A DNA stretch of 64,000 bases from Apus apus (lineage: Eukaryota; Chordata; Aves; Apodiformes; Apodidae). The notes beneath the pieces are model-generated. The model was not told where the DNA came from. It was given only the letters and a program-made list of their open reading frames with translations, and did no database searches. This document shows positions 48,147 through 60,200 of the stretch, one piece after another. The stretch covers positions 173,506,274 to 173,570,273 of the forward strand of contig NC_067282.1 in the NCBI RefSeq assembly GCF_020740795.1, read 5' to 3'. Position 1 is the stretch's first letter. Every line of letters begins with the position of its first letter. Both the position numbers and the translations under genes were made by a program.

Positions 48147-51022
48147 ACTTTAAATGGAGAGGAAGAATTAGTCCTTTCTGGAAAAGGCAAAATGGGAGAA
48201 GTGGGATGATTTTCTGCCTCCACACTATGAGATGGGTCTGTATTTCCACCCTTTCTTTTGCAGGCAGAGTCAAAAACAAAATAGCTCTTCAGAGCTTTTA
48301 GATTCTACAACATAATTGCCAAAAAATAGCACGGGGAAGAAATAATGTAATTCATACTGTTTCTTTAATTTTTATGCATTTTTGATGTAAGGCCCCATGT
48401 TGGACTGTCTTTACAGTGTTAGTGTAAATGATAATAACGGGAAAGAGAGAATAGAAATTGACTTTATTTGGAGAAATTAAAATCTTTTATAATATCAAAT
48501 GAAATTGTTGTTATGAATCATTGTGTGATAGAAAAAAAAAGAAAAAAAGAAAGGATATTTGATTTGCAGAAGGTCCTACTTATCATTCATAGCAAATGAA
48601 GCAAATGCAGTTTTATGGCATGAGGGAATCTTCAACTTGAACTATTATGCACTCCATTTAGCCCAGAGGGTGAATGAGACATGCCGCAAGAATGCATGTT
48701 ATGTAAAATAGGCATAGGTTGGGGAAAGCTGCAAGAATGGAGCTGCATAGGGCTGAAAAATGCCTTTCCTAAATTTCTGTTTCGTACACTTTGCCCACAG
48801 AAGAGGACCTGGGAGAAAACCAGAAAGAGCATCCCTCAGAAAGAGCTCTCTGTTCTGTATGGAGAGCAGCAGCTGTGCCTTGCAGCAGCAAGAAGGGAAG
48901 GGGGAAGCTGGTGAGGTATAAAGGAACACCAGGACCCTCACTTTGGCTCTCAGGTTTTTTACCCCTGCACTTGTTGAAATCACAGCAATTCTGCCTGTAG
49001 AAAGGCAAATTTGCTAAGCACAGAGAATGAATGAAGAAAGGGGCTTCCAGGCATAGAGCTGTATGTCACACATTCCCCTCACCAGCTGAGAGTATCCAAT
49101 AACATATGCAAAACATGTTTCCCTTTTGTGGTTTCAAAATCAGTTTTTCCTTAGTTAAATCCACCCTGTGAAAACATGAAAAGTATGAATCTTTCATGAT
49201 TCTTTGGTGCTTCTTTGGACTTTGCGCTACAGTCTTGTTCACAACATGAAGCAAAACAAGGTTAAAGCAATGTTGATTTTTCCTCATGGTGCTCTTTTAC
49301 CTGTGAACATAAACAGAAAAATGCAAAGCAATAAATAGCTTTATAGAATAGCTATCACCAAAGGGGTCTTTATGCCAAAGAGAAAATGAAAGATGAGATT
49401 AAGAGTGTGTGGTCACACCACAAAATACACTGACTTTCTGTTTGATTGGTAGGCTGTGCTGCAAAAGCCAGCATTAAACCTGATTTAGAAAAGCAAGGCA
49501 CAGGGAGGAATATCTAGTCAGAATAACCTGACTGACAGCTTCATGATTGCATTTGTAGCCTGAATTTTTTTCTAAATCATCTTTAAGAACAAGAAATGTA
49601 CAAGAAAATATTACTAACAGGAAAAACAAACAAAACAAACAAACAAGCAAAGCAAAAAAATGAGAAAAAACACCCACAGAAAAGCTGACATAATGAAAAC
49701 AGCAACAAAAATAATAAATTCAGCTGAGCACAGTGCAGTGTGTCCGAAAGCCCAGGCTTGGAAATTAAATTCAGATAAAAACAAAGTCGTTCTTTTTGTT
49801 TTCAAACTGTTGTACACTCAGCCTTCTTGACTTGTACAACTTGCACTTGTAAGTACAACTATTGGTATTTTACATTCTAATGTGAGAGGGCTTTTTATCC
49901 CAAGGCATTATAATTCCAGTATTCCTCCTGATGTCTCTCAAGTCACTTAGTACTTCTGTGGTTTAATTGTTGAAATGATAGCAATCTACATTGCATGGGT
50001 GCAACAGCATGTTGGTGATTTTGAAGGGTGTGATATATGCATATTCTCAGAGGAAACACAACAGCCATCAATCTTGGCTCTTTCACATAAAACAAAGCAG
50101 GGAGAGAGGGGTTTTTTTGAGGTCTGAGAACCCAAAGTTGATTTGGGACCCGAATTACTCTATTAGATCCTCTTCTCTTTCCCCTTATGAGGTAAAATTT
50201 CTTTAGCACACCAGTTGCTGCTACTGAATTTTCACAGCCATCTGAATGTTCCTCACAATAAGCGTGTGCCAATCACCAAAACCTAGGCACGATAGAGCTG
50301 CACAACAATTACCTGATACTGAAATCAGTTTGGGATATTTCTTGTCTGCCCTACCAACAGGACCTGATCCTTCAATCTAACCATACCTCCATGGAAAATT
50401 TGATGCCCCTAATATTCACTCCCAAATGTCACAGTGGATGAGCATGGAAATGGGAAATCCTGGTTCAAGTTCCTTTCTCCATCTTCATAGCACAAGCTGG
50501 TGCCCTAGAACTTCCTAGGACAGTGGGTCCTAAATCCCTCTGAAAATTCCACTTTGCATGAGCTCATTAGAAGTCATGTTTTGCAATAAAATTCCTGGTT
50601 TATATTGAAATAAGTACTGAAATACCCCAGATCTCCTCTTTACCATTTTGTAGAAGGAATTTCTCTTACATTTTTGTATGCAAAGAGCAGCACCTTCAAT
50701 AGGTACTGCTGGAGCCGCCTTTTCCCTCTCACCACCTGAAGATTATTGCACAATGTGGTGGGGTACAGCAGAAAGTGTAAACTTGGGCAGATGGAAACCT
50801 GAGTTCAGTTTTATACCATCCCAGGTATGTTTGCCCTGAGTTATTTATTTACATCAAAAAGAAGCTTATTCACTGTGTCAAAAAGAAGGTCTACCCTGAA
50901 ATCTTTTTTAGAACAAGAGAGAACCTCTGTAAATCCATTTTAAAGGCATGGAGCACTAGCAGGAAACTTAATTATTGCAAATCCCAGGCAGAGACAGGAG
51001 TCTCAACCAAGATTCTAGAACA
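48147..51022. other. Intergenic, no gene seen
   Basis: Contains A-rich runs near 48531-48552 and an (AAAC)n-like simple repeat at about 49623-49660. Open frames here are short and lack recognisable sequence. Confidence 0.6.
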
Positions 51023-51280
51023 ACTGACTGCCTTCAGCTGAAACTTGGACACTTCTACACTGCTGACTCATGGTCAGGACAACTGGCCACTGACCAGCAG
51101 GCGACGCTCATTCAGTCTGGTGAACAGAACCTCGGGAAGCAGGCAGCTCTGCTCACAGGGCTCTGATTTTTCCAAGGGGACTGTGTATATATAGAGGAGT
51201 TCAGGTGTATGTATCACGCAATTTGTAACACAGAAAATTAGCTATGACATAAAGGCAACTCAATCAAATGTGAGAAATGA
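51023..51280 (+). repeat. Left arm of a long inverted repeat
   Basis: Its sequence recurs in reverse complement at 51511-51760, about 80% identical by eye. Shared blocks include ACTGCTGACTCATG, GACAACTGGCCAC, GCAGGCAGCTCTGCTCA, AATTTGTAACA and CAATCAAATGTGAGA. It contains a TATA-like TATATATAG and an ATAAAGGCAA stretch, so each arm could be a small LTR or other repeat inserted twice in opposite directions. Confidence 0.8.
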
Positions 51281-51351
51281 AAAATTAATTGGAAGATGAA
51301 GGCAACTCAAACATATTGCAAACAGCTCGTCTCAGGTCTCAGCCCTGAATG

Positions 51352-51510
51352 TCACTTCTAAGAACCGTGTTTGGATGTTTCAAAATTGCATTTGCTTAAC
51401 ATCACTTTTTTTTTTTTATGTTTTATAAGTAATTTTTTTGTTTAGCATCACTTTTAAAAGCTGTGTTTCGACCTTTTTTTAAATTGTATTGTTTAACATT
51501 AATTTTAGGA
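51352..51510. repeat. Two-copy direct repeat, 96 bp period, in the hairpin spacer
   Basis: TCACTTCTAAGAACCGTGTT at 51352 and TCACTTTTAAAAGCTGTGTT at 51448 start two similar blocks, each continuing to a TTTAACAT or CTTAACAT motif. They lie between the two arms of the inverted repeat. Confidence 0.6.
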
Positions 51511-51760
51511 AATATCTCACATTTGATTGCCTTGCCTTTATTTCATTGATAATTTTTCATGTTACAAATTCTGTGCCTCATACACTTGAACTTCCCTATA
51601 AACACACAATTTCCCTGCAGAAATCAGAGCACCATGAGCAGAGCTGCCTGCTCCTCAAGGTTTTGTTGCAGTGCTGAACGAGCATCACCTGCTGGTTGGT
51701 GGCCAGTTGTCTCAATCATGAGTCAGCAGTGTAGAATGTCTAGCATTCAGTTGGCAGTGG
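51511..51760 (-). repeat. Right arm of a long inverted repeat
   Basis: Reverse-complement partner of 51023-51280. The arms are separated by about 230 bp that include a two-copy direct repeat. Some extra duplication of TGGCCAGTTG is seen near its outer end (51702 and 51758). Confidence 0.8.
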
Positions 51761-53085
51761 CCAGTTGGCAGCAACAATTTGTCCCTTACCCCAACCAAGT
51801 GAAGTGTTGGGCAGTGCTGTCTTCAAGGAAGTGAAGTTTAAGATGTACCTCTTTCTACACCCTAATAATTCATTGAGAAGTTTCTTTTTTCTTGCTGACC
51901 AGACGTGACACAGACTAGTATGTACTAATTAAATAGACAACACAGAAAATACTGTCTGCATTGGGAAATTGTGCATTAGAATTGAAATTTACAAGAAGAT
52001 GGGGCTACCAGTCACCTCAAGTACTTGTAGGGCATGAATCATTGACTGTTCTGAAAAGATGTGGAAGTACATGGTATAATACAAAGATGCAAAACTTGAT
52101 CTCTCCAGCTGCTGAGAACGGATTTCACAACTGGTTCATAACCATATGAATATTGAATTGATTGCTACAGCAGCAGCCTCCAGCAAGTGGGCCACATATG
52201 TGTAAAGTCCTGTGCTAAAAATGAGGCTGCTGGTGGGAAACAAAAAATGATGTTATCTGCAGAGCATCCCCTTGCCCAGTATTAGCTGTAACTGCAGCAG
52301 TTCATTTAGGTGTGCATGCTGGCTTTTTGGCTTGGATATGTGTCACACACCCTTTCCATCCTATCTCACTCCCTCTTCCTCCTGTGGAAATAAACCCCAG
52401 ATTGAAGAGAAATAAAACATACAGCTGCTACAAGGCAGATATCCAGTCCAGATGGTCAAATCACAAACTACCAGATTGGGGTGGTCCTCTGCTGGAGAGC
52501 CTTTTAAAATAATTTGCTTGGGGAAATCACGGAGGTCTCCACTTGTGTTGTAGAACAAAGCCCACATTCCCAGGGTAGATTCCCACATCTATCTCTTATA
52601 ACAGAGAAGATTGACAAGAAGGAAGAGGGCTGATGGAAAACTGACGATGAGCTGGTGACAAAAGTATATGCTCCCCAATGTGTTTTTAGGCACAGTAGGA
52701 ATCCATGCGCAGACATAAATTATCAAAGAAAATGCCTCAGCATCAGAGCCATGTTCAATGTGTGGGAGAACCTCAATGCCAGATCAAATATAGCACAGTG
52801 AGCAGATGTCTTTACTACAGCAGGCATACTTAGACCTCCCTATATTCACAGCAACAGCATAGAATTTCTGTCTCTTTCATTCAAAAATTATAGGAAAAAT
52901 TTCTGTAGCCGTTCATCTCTTATATAGGCACAAGAGGCTACAGCACTCACCCACAATGAGAGATCTGCAGTAAAGACAGACAGTAACAAGAGAAATTCAA
53001 GGAGGAAGGAAGCAGTTTCCATTCTTCCTTTTGAAGCCAGGCTTCTTTATGTGGAAGGATGCAAAATTCCTTGTAGCCAACTCAG
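51761..53085. other. Intergenic, no feature seen
   Basis: No gene, RNA gene or repeat recognised. Confidence 0.5.
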
Positions 53086-53672
53086 GAGGTGCAGACTGGA
53101 TGGGAAGGCTACAAGATGGGTGAATAATGATAAATCACTTTAAGTCTATCTGAGAGGCTGGTAATGAGTAGTGTTCTTCAGTGGCTGATACTGGGGCCAA
53201 TACTATGCAGTGTCTTCACTTGGGCAATGTGGTGGAGTGCACAGTCAAAAATATGGTGAATGGCACAAAATGGAGATAGTAGTTGACACATGAAAGGCAA
53301 AACTGCTGTTTGGAGAGACCTCAACAAACTGTAAGAATGGACTGGCAAGAACCTCGTGCCTAAAAGATTTGTGTAGACAAGGTAGATCTGTTTTTCTTAT
53401 AACTGCACAATTAAGGTCTGCTCCCTAATGGGATAAGAGGCAATGGACACAAGTTGTAACAAGAGAAATTTGAACGGTTATATTGAAAACGTGTTCACAA
53501 TGAAGGTGGTTAAACACCAAAGCCAGTTGCCAAGAGAGGTTGTGAAGCACCATCCTAAGAGATACTCAAAAGCTGACCAGATACAGCAACCTGACCTAGC
53601 TTAAATGCTGGCCTGGTTTTGAGACCTTCAGAGCCTGAATAACCTGATTCTTTTTCTATGATTTTTTAATTC
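53086..53672 (+). mobile_element. CR1 LINE fragment, old, plus strand
   Basis: Diverged CR1 with recognisable pieces: GATACTGGGGCCAATACTAT, then GGGATAAGAGGCAATGGACA, then AAGTTGTAACAAGAGAAATT, and the end TTCTATGATT. A large internal part of the reverse transcriptase is missing and no usable frame remains. Confidence 0.85.
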
Positions 53673-54419
53673 ATGGAACCCAATAGAGAAAGTAGGCAAC
53701 AGAAAAACTGAATTCTTAACCTGATGCTAAAAACTTTCCCTGAAAGAGGCATTTTCTGGGAGGCAGAGAGCCCTGTTTTCTGTTTCCACCCCTTAGGGTG
53801 GAAGGGCCCAGGCCTGAACCTCCTAGAGTTATTATGAACCCTGCATATTCAGAGACAATTCATGTTTCCCATCTTTGAGTTATAGTCTCTTGCCCAGTCT
53901 CTTTCCACAGCCTCACAGTTGTGGAAGATGTTTCTGTAAATAGCTATTAGGAAAAGCTTTGGGTATGTATGAGGGTGACTGACAGTTATCCCCACCTTAT
54001 CAGATATGTAAGGATATGTTGAAATGCTTGCTCCCTTGTCACTGGAGAGATTTTCACAGCCTATTTCACAATGTTTGTTTCTTTAAGCTATGAACTACAA
54101 ACATTATGTCAAGTTTCCGGAAGATACTGCTCCATACCTACCCCTCTGGCTTTGAAACTGTTCCCAAGAGAGAGTCACAGATAATTGGTAGGTAAAGGAA
54201 TTAATAAATACATAGCAACAGCAATTACAATGAATACAAAACAAGGCATCAGGAAAAGCAACTACCATGTTTAATCCTTCCTAACACCCTTCCTCTCATA
54301 GGCATTATAAGAGAAGCTGTTTAAAACTAGTGGTTGGCAGCAAGTTCTTTTGAAAATGCGTAAACCTCGCTGAGTGTGGATATTGTGGACACAATGGGTT
54401 TTTTTCACTTTGCCTCAAT
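53673..54419. other. Spacer between two same-direction CR1 copies
   Basis: About 750 bp with no gene or recognised repeat. A second CR1 copy in the same orientation follows. Confidence 0.5.
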
Positions 54420-55508
54420 TCAGTGGAATACAGGATGGACAACCTTAATGGAAAACTTAATTTCAAATTGGCTGGATGGCCACACCCAGAGAGTTGTGGT
54501 CAATGGTTCAGTGACCAAATGGAGGTAAATGACAAGTCAGGGGTGAGTACTGGGACCAGTGCTGTTTAACATCTTTGTTGGAGACATGGACAGTGGGACT
54601 GAGTGTATCCTCAGCAAGTTTGCTGACGATACCAAGTTGTGTGGTGTGGTTGACACCCTAGAGGAAAGGGATGACATCCAGAGGGACCTTGACAGGCTGG
54701 AGAGGTGGGCCAGTGCCAACCTCATGAAGTTCAACAAGGCCAAGTGCACGATCCTGCACCTGGGTCGGCACAACCCCAGGCACAAATAGTGGCTGAGGGG
54801 AGAATGGCTGGAGAGCAGCCCCGAGGAAAAGGACTTGTGGATGGTAGTGGATGAGAAGCTCAACATGAGCCACCAGTGTGTGCTGGAGCCCAGAGGGCCA
54901 ACCACATCCTGGGCTGCATCAAAAGAAGTGTGGCCGGCAGGGCCAGGGAGGTGATTCTGCCCCTCTGCTCTGCTCTGGTCAGACCCCACCTGGAATACTA
55001 TGTACAGCTCTGGAACCCTCAGGACAGGAAAGACATGGAGCTGTTGGAGAGGGTCCAGAGAAGGGCCAAAAAGATGATCAAAGGGCTGGAGCACCTCTGC
55101 TATGAAGACAGGTTGAGGGAGTTGGGGCTGTTCAGCCTGGGAGAAGAGAAGGCTCCAGGGAGACCTTATAGCAGCCTTCCAGTACCTGAAGGGGCCTACA
55201 GGAAAGCTGGGGAGGGACTTTTCACAAGAGAGGGCAGTGATAGGACAAGGGGTAATGGTTTTAAACTGAGAAAGAGGAGATTTAGGTTACATACCAGGAA
55301 GAAATTCTTCACCATGAATGTAGTAAGGTGCTGGAATAGGTTAGCTAGAGAGGTTGTGGAAACCATCTCCCTGGAGGTGTTCAAGGCCAGGTTGGATGAG
55401 ACTTTGTGCAGCCTGGTCTAATGTGAGGTGTCCCTGTTCGTAGAGGGAGGTTGGAACCTGATGATCTTTAAGGTCCCTTCCAACCTTAACTACTCTGTAA
55501 TTCTATAA
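54420..55508 (+). mobile_element. CR1 LINE, 5'-truncated, better preserved
   Basis: Encodes the reverse-transcriptase core with its catalytic FADDTKLCG (54559-54789 frame). After a stop and frame change it continues in a 181-codon frame (54876-55421) with HILGCIKRSVAG, LVRPHLEYYVQLWNP and LLERVQRRAKKMI. It ends with TCCCTTCCAACCTTAAC and a degraded octamer tail at about 55496-55506. The frame break and truncation show it is inactive. It is the least decayed CR1 in the window. Confidence 0.95.
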
Positions 55509-57236
55509 AATAACACCCATTGGTGATTTAATATGAAAAGCTCTTGTTAATTAACTCTTAAGAACAGGATACTCACATAACTTTTTTATTGGGATGTTGT
55601 AATTAAAAAAAACTCTCCTCCCTATTTTAAAAATGAATTACTGGAAAACAGTACTGGGGTATGTAATTTACCTCTTTTATGATTATTCTAAAGGTAAAGA
55701 ATTAGATTTTTCTGGCAGATTTACTGTTTTTAATTAGAATGAGAAGTGGTGACTGAAGTCATAGCTATAAAAAATCTTAAATATTTTAGCAGAAGCATCT
55801 GAAGCAGTCATTTTGCCGAGAAGAACAGGTCAACTCTGAATATTTGATTTCTAAAGCTAACTAAAAATCTTGAATTAAACATAAAATGTTATCAACCAGG
55901 TGCTGCCTTGGAGAAACAGACTGGTGTGGGACAGCAGCAAGACAAAAGAAGCAATTTTTATCTTTTTATTAGACCCTTAGCAACATATATGTGGAATTCC
56001 AACTGAGTGCCTGAAGTCAGGCCTCTCAGATAATTTCTTTCTGTAATGTAAATGAAAATCAGTTATTAATGTAGCATTTCCTGAATGGATACCAAAATTA
56101 CTTAATATTTTTGATTAATCTCTTCTGCGTACACTGCAGTTTGCATTAAATAGAAATTCAGATATGAATTTACTGAGCCAAGGATACAGCCCTTTCCAAG
56201 TTAAAATGTGTGTTCTGTTTGCATCCATTGCCTGTATCACATTGTGAAGAGAGAAGAATGGTTCTGAGCTGCACCAGCAGTGAAAGCCTCCAGCCTCTTT
56301 CTCCTCTTGCCCATCATTGCATGTTCCACCTCTAAAAATGCATATACAGTCATGGCTGAAATTCAGTCTGTCAACTGAATATGAAAAATAATCAGGATAT
56401 TTTCACCTATTGCTGCATAAATTGGTTGTCCAGTCTCTCTTTACATGTGACAAACAATACAAATTCAAGTCCAGTTTTATAGATTTTTTTTTAAAGAATA
56501 AGGGGAATTTGAATGCCCTTCTAAAGAAATCAATCAGCAGGTACATGAGTGCAGCATAGCCCAGAAGTCCTACCTTGACCCCAGAAGAAATGTAAATATG
56601 GCACTGCACCCAGGCAGCCAGTGGCAGCTGCCAGCTTTCCCTCAGCAAGGCTGAGTGTTGGCCTGAGCTTATCTGCGTTGTGCACTGTTACATGGCTGTG
56701 CCCACTATCACTCCTGACTGGAGCTGGGTTGTCATGGTTTCCTCCCACGGTTGCAACTCACTCCAGACACCCAAAGCCATTGAGGCTGCAGCTGTGTGGC
56801 TCTGGATCACTGTTTTGTTCTGTTGCCCTGTGAGGTAGCCCATATACAACAGCTAGATTTCTGTTTCCTTTCCCTGTACTGACACAAATAATTGTATTCA
56901 GACAGAGCAGATCACAGGAAGGCATCTGGATATGATATGGAGATGGAAGGAGGAGAACTGCCTAGTCTTCTGTTGTGGTTTCTAAATTCCAGTTCATCAC
57001 TGAAAGGGGCAGTACCTAAGTTCTAGCTGAATTTGGGCTTAACTTCCAGACATTAGTTTTTTTTCTGGTAGGTTAATGAGTTCTTCAGTATCTCTGATTT
57101 TCTTCTCCCCAAAATACTCATGGTTAGTATTTGAACTCTTTTGGCAGGGTGATGAGACTTCCACAGTGTCTTCCTGTACATCTTTTCCACCACAGCCTTT
57201 TTATCATTAACATATAGATCTAATTATCAGGGAACA
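55509..57236. other. Intergenic, AT-rich, no gene seen
   Basis: Only short chance frames. No recognised repeats. Confidence 0.55.
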
Positions 57237-57292
57237 TAAAATCATAGAATAATTTAGGTTGGAAAATACCTTTAAGTTCACCAAATCCAACC
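57237..57292 (-). mobile_element. CR1 3' end remnant, minus strand
   Basis: AAATCATAGAATAATTTAGG, then TTGGAAAATACCTTTAAG, then CCAAATCCAACCA: the reverse complement of a CR1 tail, only about 55 bp. Confidence 0.8.
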
Positions 57293-60200
57293 ATAAAGGA
57301 TAGATGAAAAGATAAGATGAGAATTAAAGTACCATGTCAATTTTAAAGGATCTTTGATTGCCTTTAGTCTTAAAAGCCTCAGGATTTATCTGAACCTTAT
57401 TTTTTAAATACCTCTCTCTGTTCAGACAATGTGCACATCAGTGTAACGCTCAGGCTGACAGAGATGATGGGACAGTGTGCTTTTCATCTAAGCTGTGTGT
57501 TGAGCTTGTCTCTCAAACCTGTGTTTCTTCAGGTGGAGTTAGCTCCCAGCACCCTGCTCTGGCAGGTGCCCACACAAAGTTGCAGGGCAGGACTGCAAGT
57601 CCTGTGGTGGCAGAGACTGAGCAAACATCATAACTCTGTAGCACTGATTCTGCATCCCCAGCTATCATCTTCACTGGCAAGAATGTCCAGCTGGTATGGA
57701 AACAACTTTCCAACTGAAATCTATCTGACTGCATACTGCCATGTGGATGTGGATTTGGATGTGCTGAGCTGGGCTGGTGTTGTCTGGGGTGTTTCTGGAT
57801 AGATATTCATGGGTTTAGGAAGTGGTCCAAAAAGAAGCAGCTGTGCTCAGTCAAGAGCTCAGTTTGGAGTGCTCTTGACAAGTGGAAGTCTGAGTTGCTG
57901 CATGAAATCCATCATCATCCTGGACTTGTTTGGCTTCTTCCTTTATCTTCCTTGGGAGCACTGCAAGAGCCAAAGTTGTGTTTACGTAGCTCTGTTCCTC
58001 CTTGGCAATCTCTTTATTCTTTTGGAAGCAGTAAGGCACAAAAACTGCACTCTGCAGGCACATTTCTAGTGGCTCTGGCTTTGCTTAGCCATAAAACGAG
58101 CAGCATAACAAGTGGCAGTTTTGCCTTCAGCTTCTCTTTCTGAAATTACTACTGGAAGGCAAACACAAGCTGTATCAATTAAACAACACACAGATGGCAT
58201 GAACTAACCCAGAAAATGACAGCACCTTAATGGGATCTGTTCTAGCAGCAGAAAAACCTGCATCCTATTTCTAATCAGGGCTCATGGCACAGTGCCTGGA
58301 AAAGGACATATGAGACAGACAGGGTTGGAAGAGACCCTCATGAGCCATAGAGAAGACCAAGAAGAGTTTTCCCTTCTGAACCCCTTCTGTTCAGAGGTTT
58401 GACTTCATCACCTGAACCTCTTCCAGATCCAGATGCCTATCGCAGTTTTCCCACAAGACATGCCCAAACCAAACACATAGTCTTTTAATGGCTGAAGCAG
58501 CTCAACAAAGAGTAGAGAAGTTCAAATCTTTCTTTGTGCCTGGAAGGCAGTTTGAAAATCCTATCTCATACTTCCCAGGCCAATATCCTTGTTGTTAACT
58601 ATTCTCTCTTTCATTAGTCTGTTCAAAATGGGATGCAGATATCAAAAGAGACTCAGAGACTCTTTCTCTGATATTGATCAGGTGAGATACAGAGACTGAA
58701 TTTCCTCAGAGAAAAGGAGTAGACTAGAGATTTCATTTGCTAGATGGCTCCTCTCATTACAAATGTATTGAATTTAAAAAAAAAAAAAAAGATAAATTGC
58801 ATTTTTGTATAGCACTCAGCCTGGCTGGAGCATTTCTACAAATGTTGCACTGCACCCTGACCAGGTGTGAACACTGAATATACTTGTTCAAGTGTTTTTC
58901 ACAAGACCAAATTTCCCACTGAGACACCACCACATCTCTATGTGGTTAGTGCTGTAATACAGTAATGATCAAAAAATCTCACTAAACGAAAATAATTCAT
59001 GAGAATATTTTCAAAAGACATCTATCCTCATGCTATGCTCAACTATTTTAGGTCTGACATCTGTTAGAAAGGCTGAGGACCCTCTGCTTTCTTGCAGAAC
59101 AGCTCTGCTTAATTAAAGTAGCATAATTTGGAAGAGCAGACACAGATCAAGAAATAAACAGTATAAAAATAAAGCAGATCACAGAACAAGAGAACAGGCT
59201 CATATTTGTCAGCAAGTCAAATTTTTACCTCTTTTCCTTCACCGGTGACACGTAGTTTATCCATTTTAAGTGTATTTGCATTACTGTTATATGTGATGAT
59301 ACCTACATCACTTCATGAGCAGTTTTCACATTGCACAGTGGAATAAGCAGCTCCCAAAACATATCAGAGAGACACCACCTCTGTATATTTTCATGGCAAA
59401 ATTAATTCTTGCAAAAACAAACTGTGAAGGGAAGTGCAGAAAAACTATTCTGAAGCAGTGTGCTGTGAAAAGCGAAACATTATTACAGAATTCCTTAAAC
59501 CATCAGCAAGTTTTTTAAAAAAATCAGTATGGACAGAGAATCTGCAGCACTGGCCAAAAACACCTGAGCAATGCCATAGGCATTTCTTTGACTTTGTAAA
59601 GGTTATTTTCATACCTCTTATTGCAATTTCTTTAACTAGTTACTGAAGAAGTGAAAGTCATTCCTGAGTTATTACCCATACCTCAAATTTGTAATGCTTG
59701 CAGGAGTAACAGGTTTGCTCTCAAGTAACGTAGAGCTGTGCTGACACAAATATATTTGGATATCACTCCTGTTAAGTGTGAGAAATTAGACAAGAAAACG
59801 TTATATGCAATGCCAAATGTCTTCCAGTTGGATCACCAGACCTGTCAAACTACTAAACTCTTGGTTCAGATGGATGCAGCTAACATTTTTGTTATCTTTG
59901 TGTCTATTGAAAATTATAGGATTAAGAACTTATTTTGAAAGGCCTTCAGATAATGATGGGAGACTTGAATCTGTCCAGAAGCTATTGAACTAAGGCTGGA
60001 TTGCATCTATTGTGGTATATCATGACATTAACTCAATGAAAAAAGTCAAACCAGAGCCATTATTTAGTAGAGGGATTGATCTAATGGAAGAGTTTTCGCC
60101 TAAAATTGTGATTATTCTTTCTTGTACTCCAAATGCGTATATCAGCTCTAGCTTCATTGAAAAAATTAGCCCTGTCCAGACAGAGACATGCTCATCTCTT

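Noticed and set aside
50941-51022. Possible extension of the inverted repeat further left
   Set aside because: Pairing with the outer flank beyond 51760 fades and cannot be supported by eye.
57431-57802. 123-codon plus-strand frame
   Set aside because: No recognised domain and no splice or promoter context. Length is compatible with chance.
58318-58345. GGGTTGGAAGAGACCCTCA, similar to a CR1 minus-strand tail
   Set aside because: Too short, and no octamer tail or 'CTAGTCCAACC' match follows. Left unassigned.
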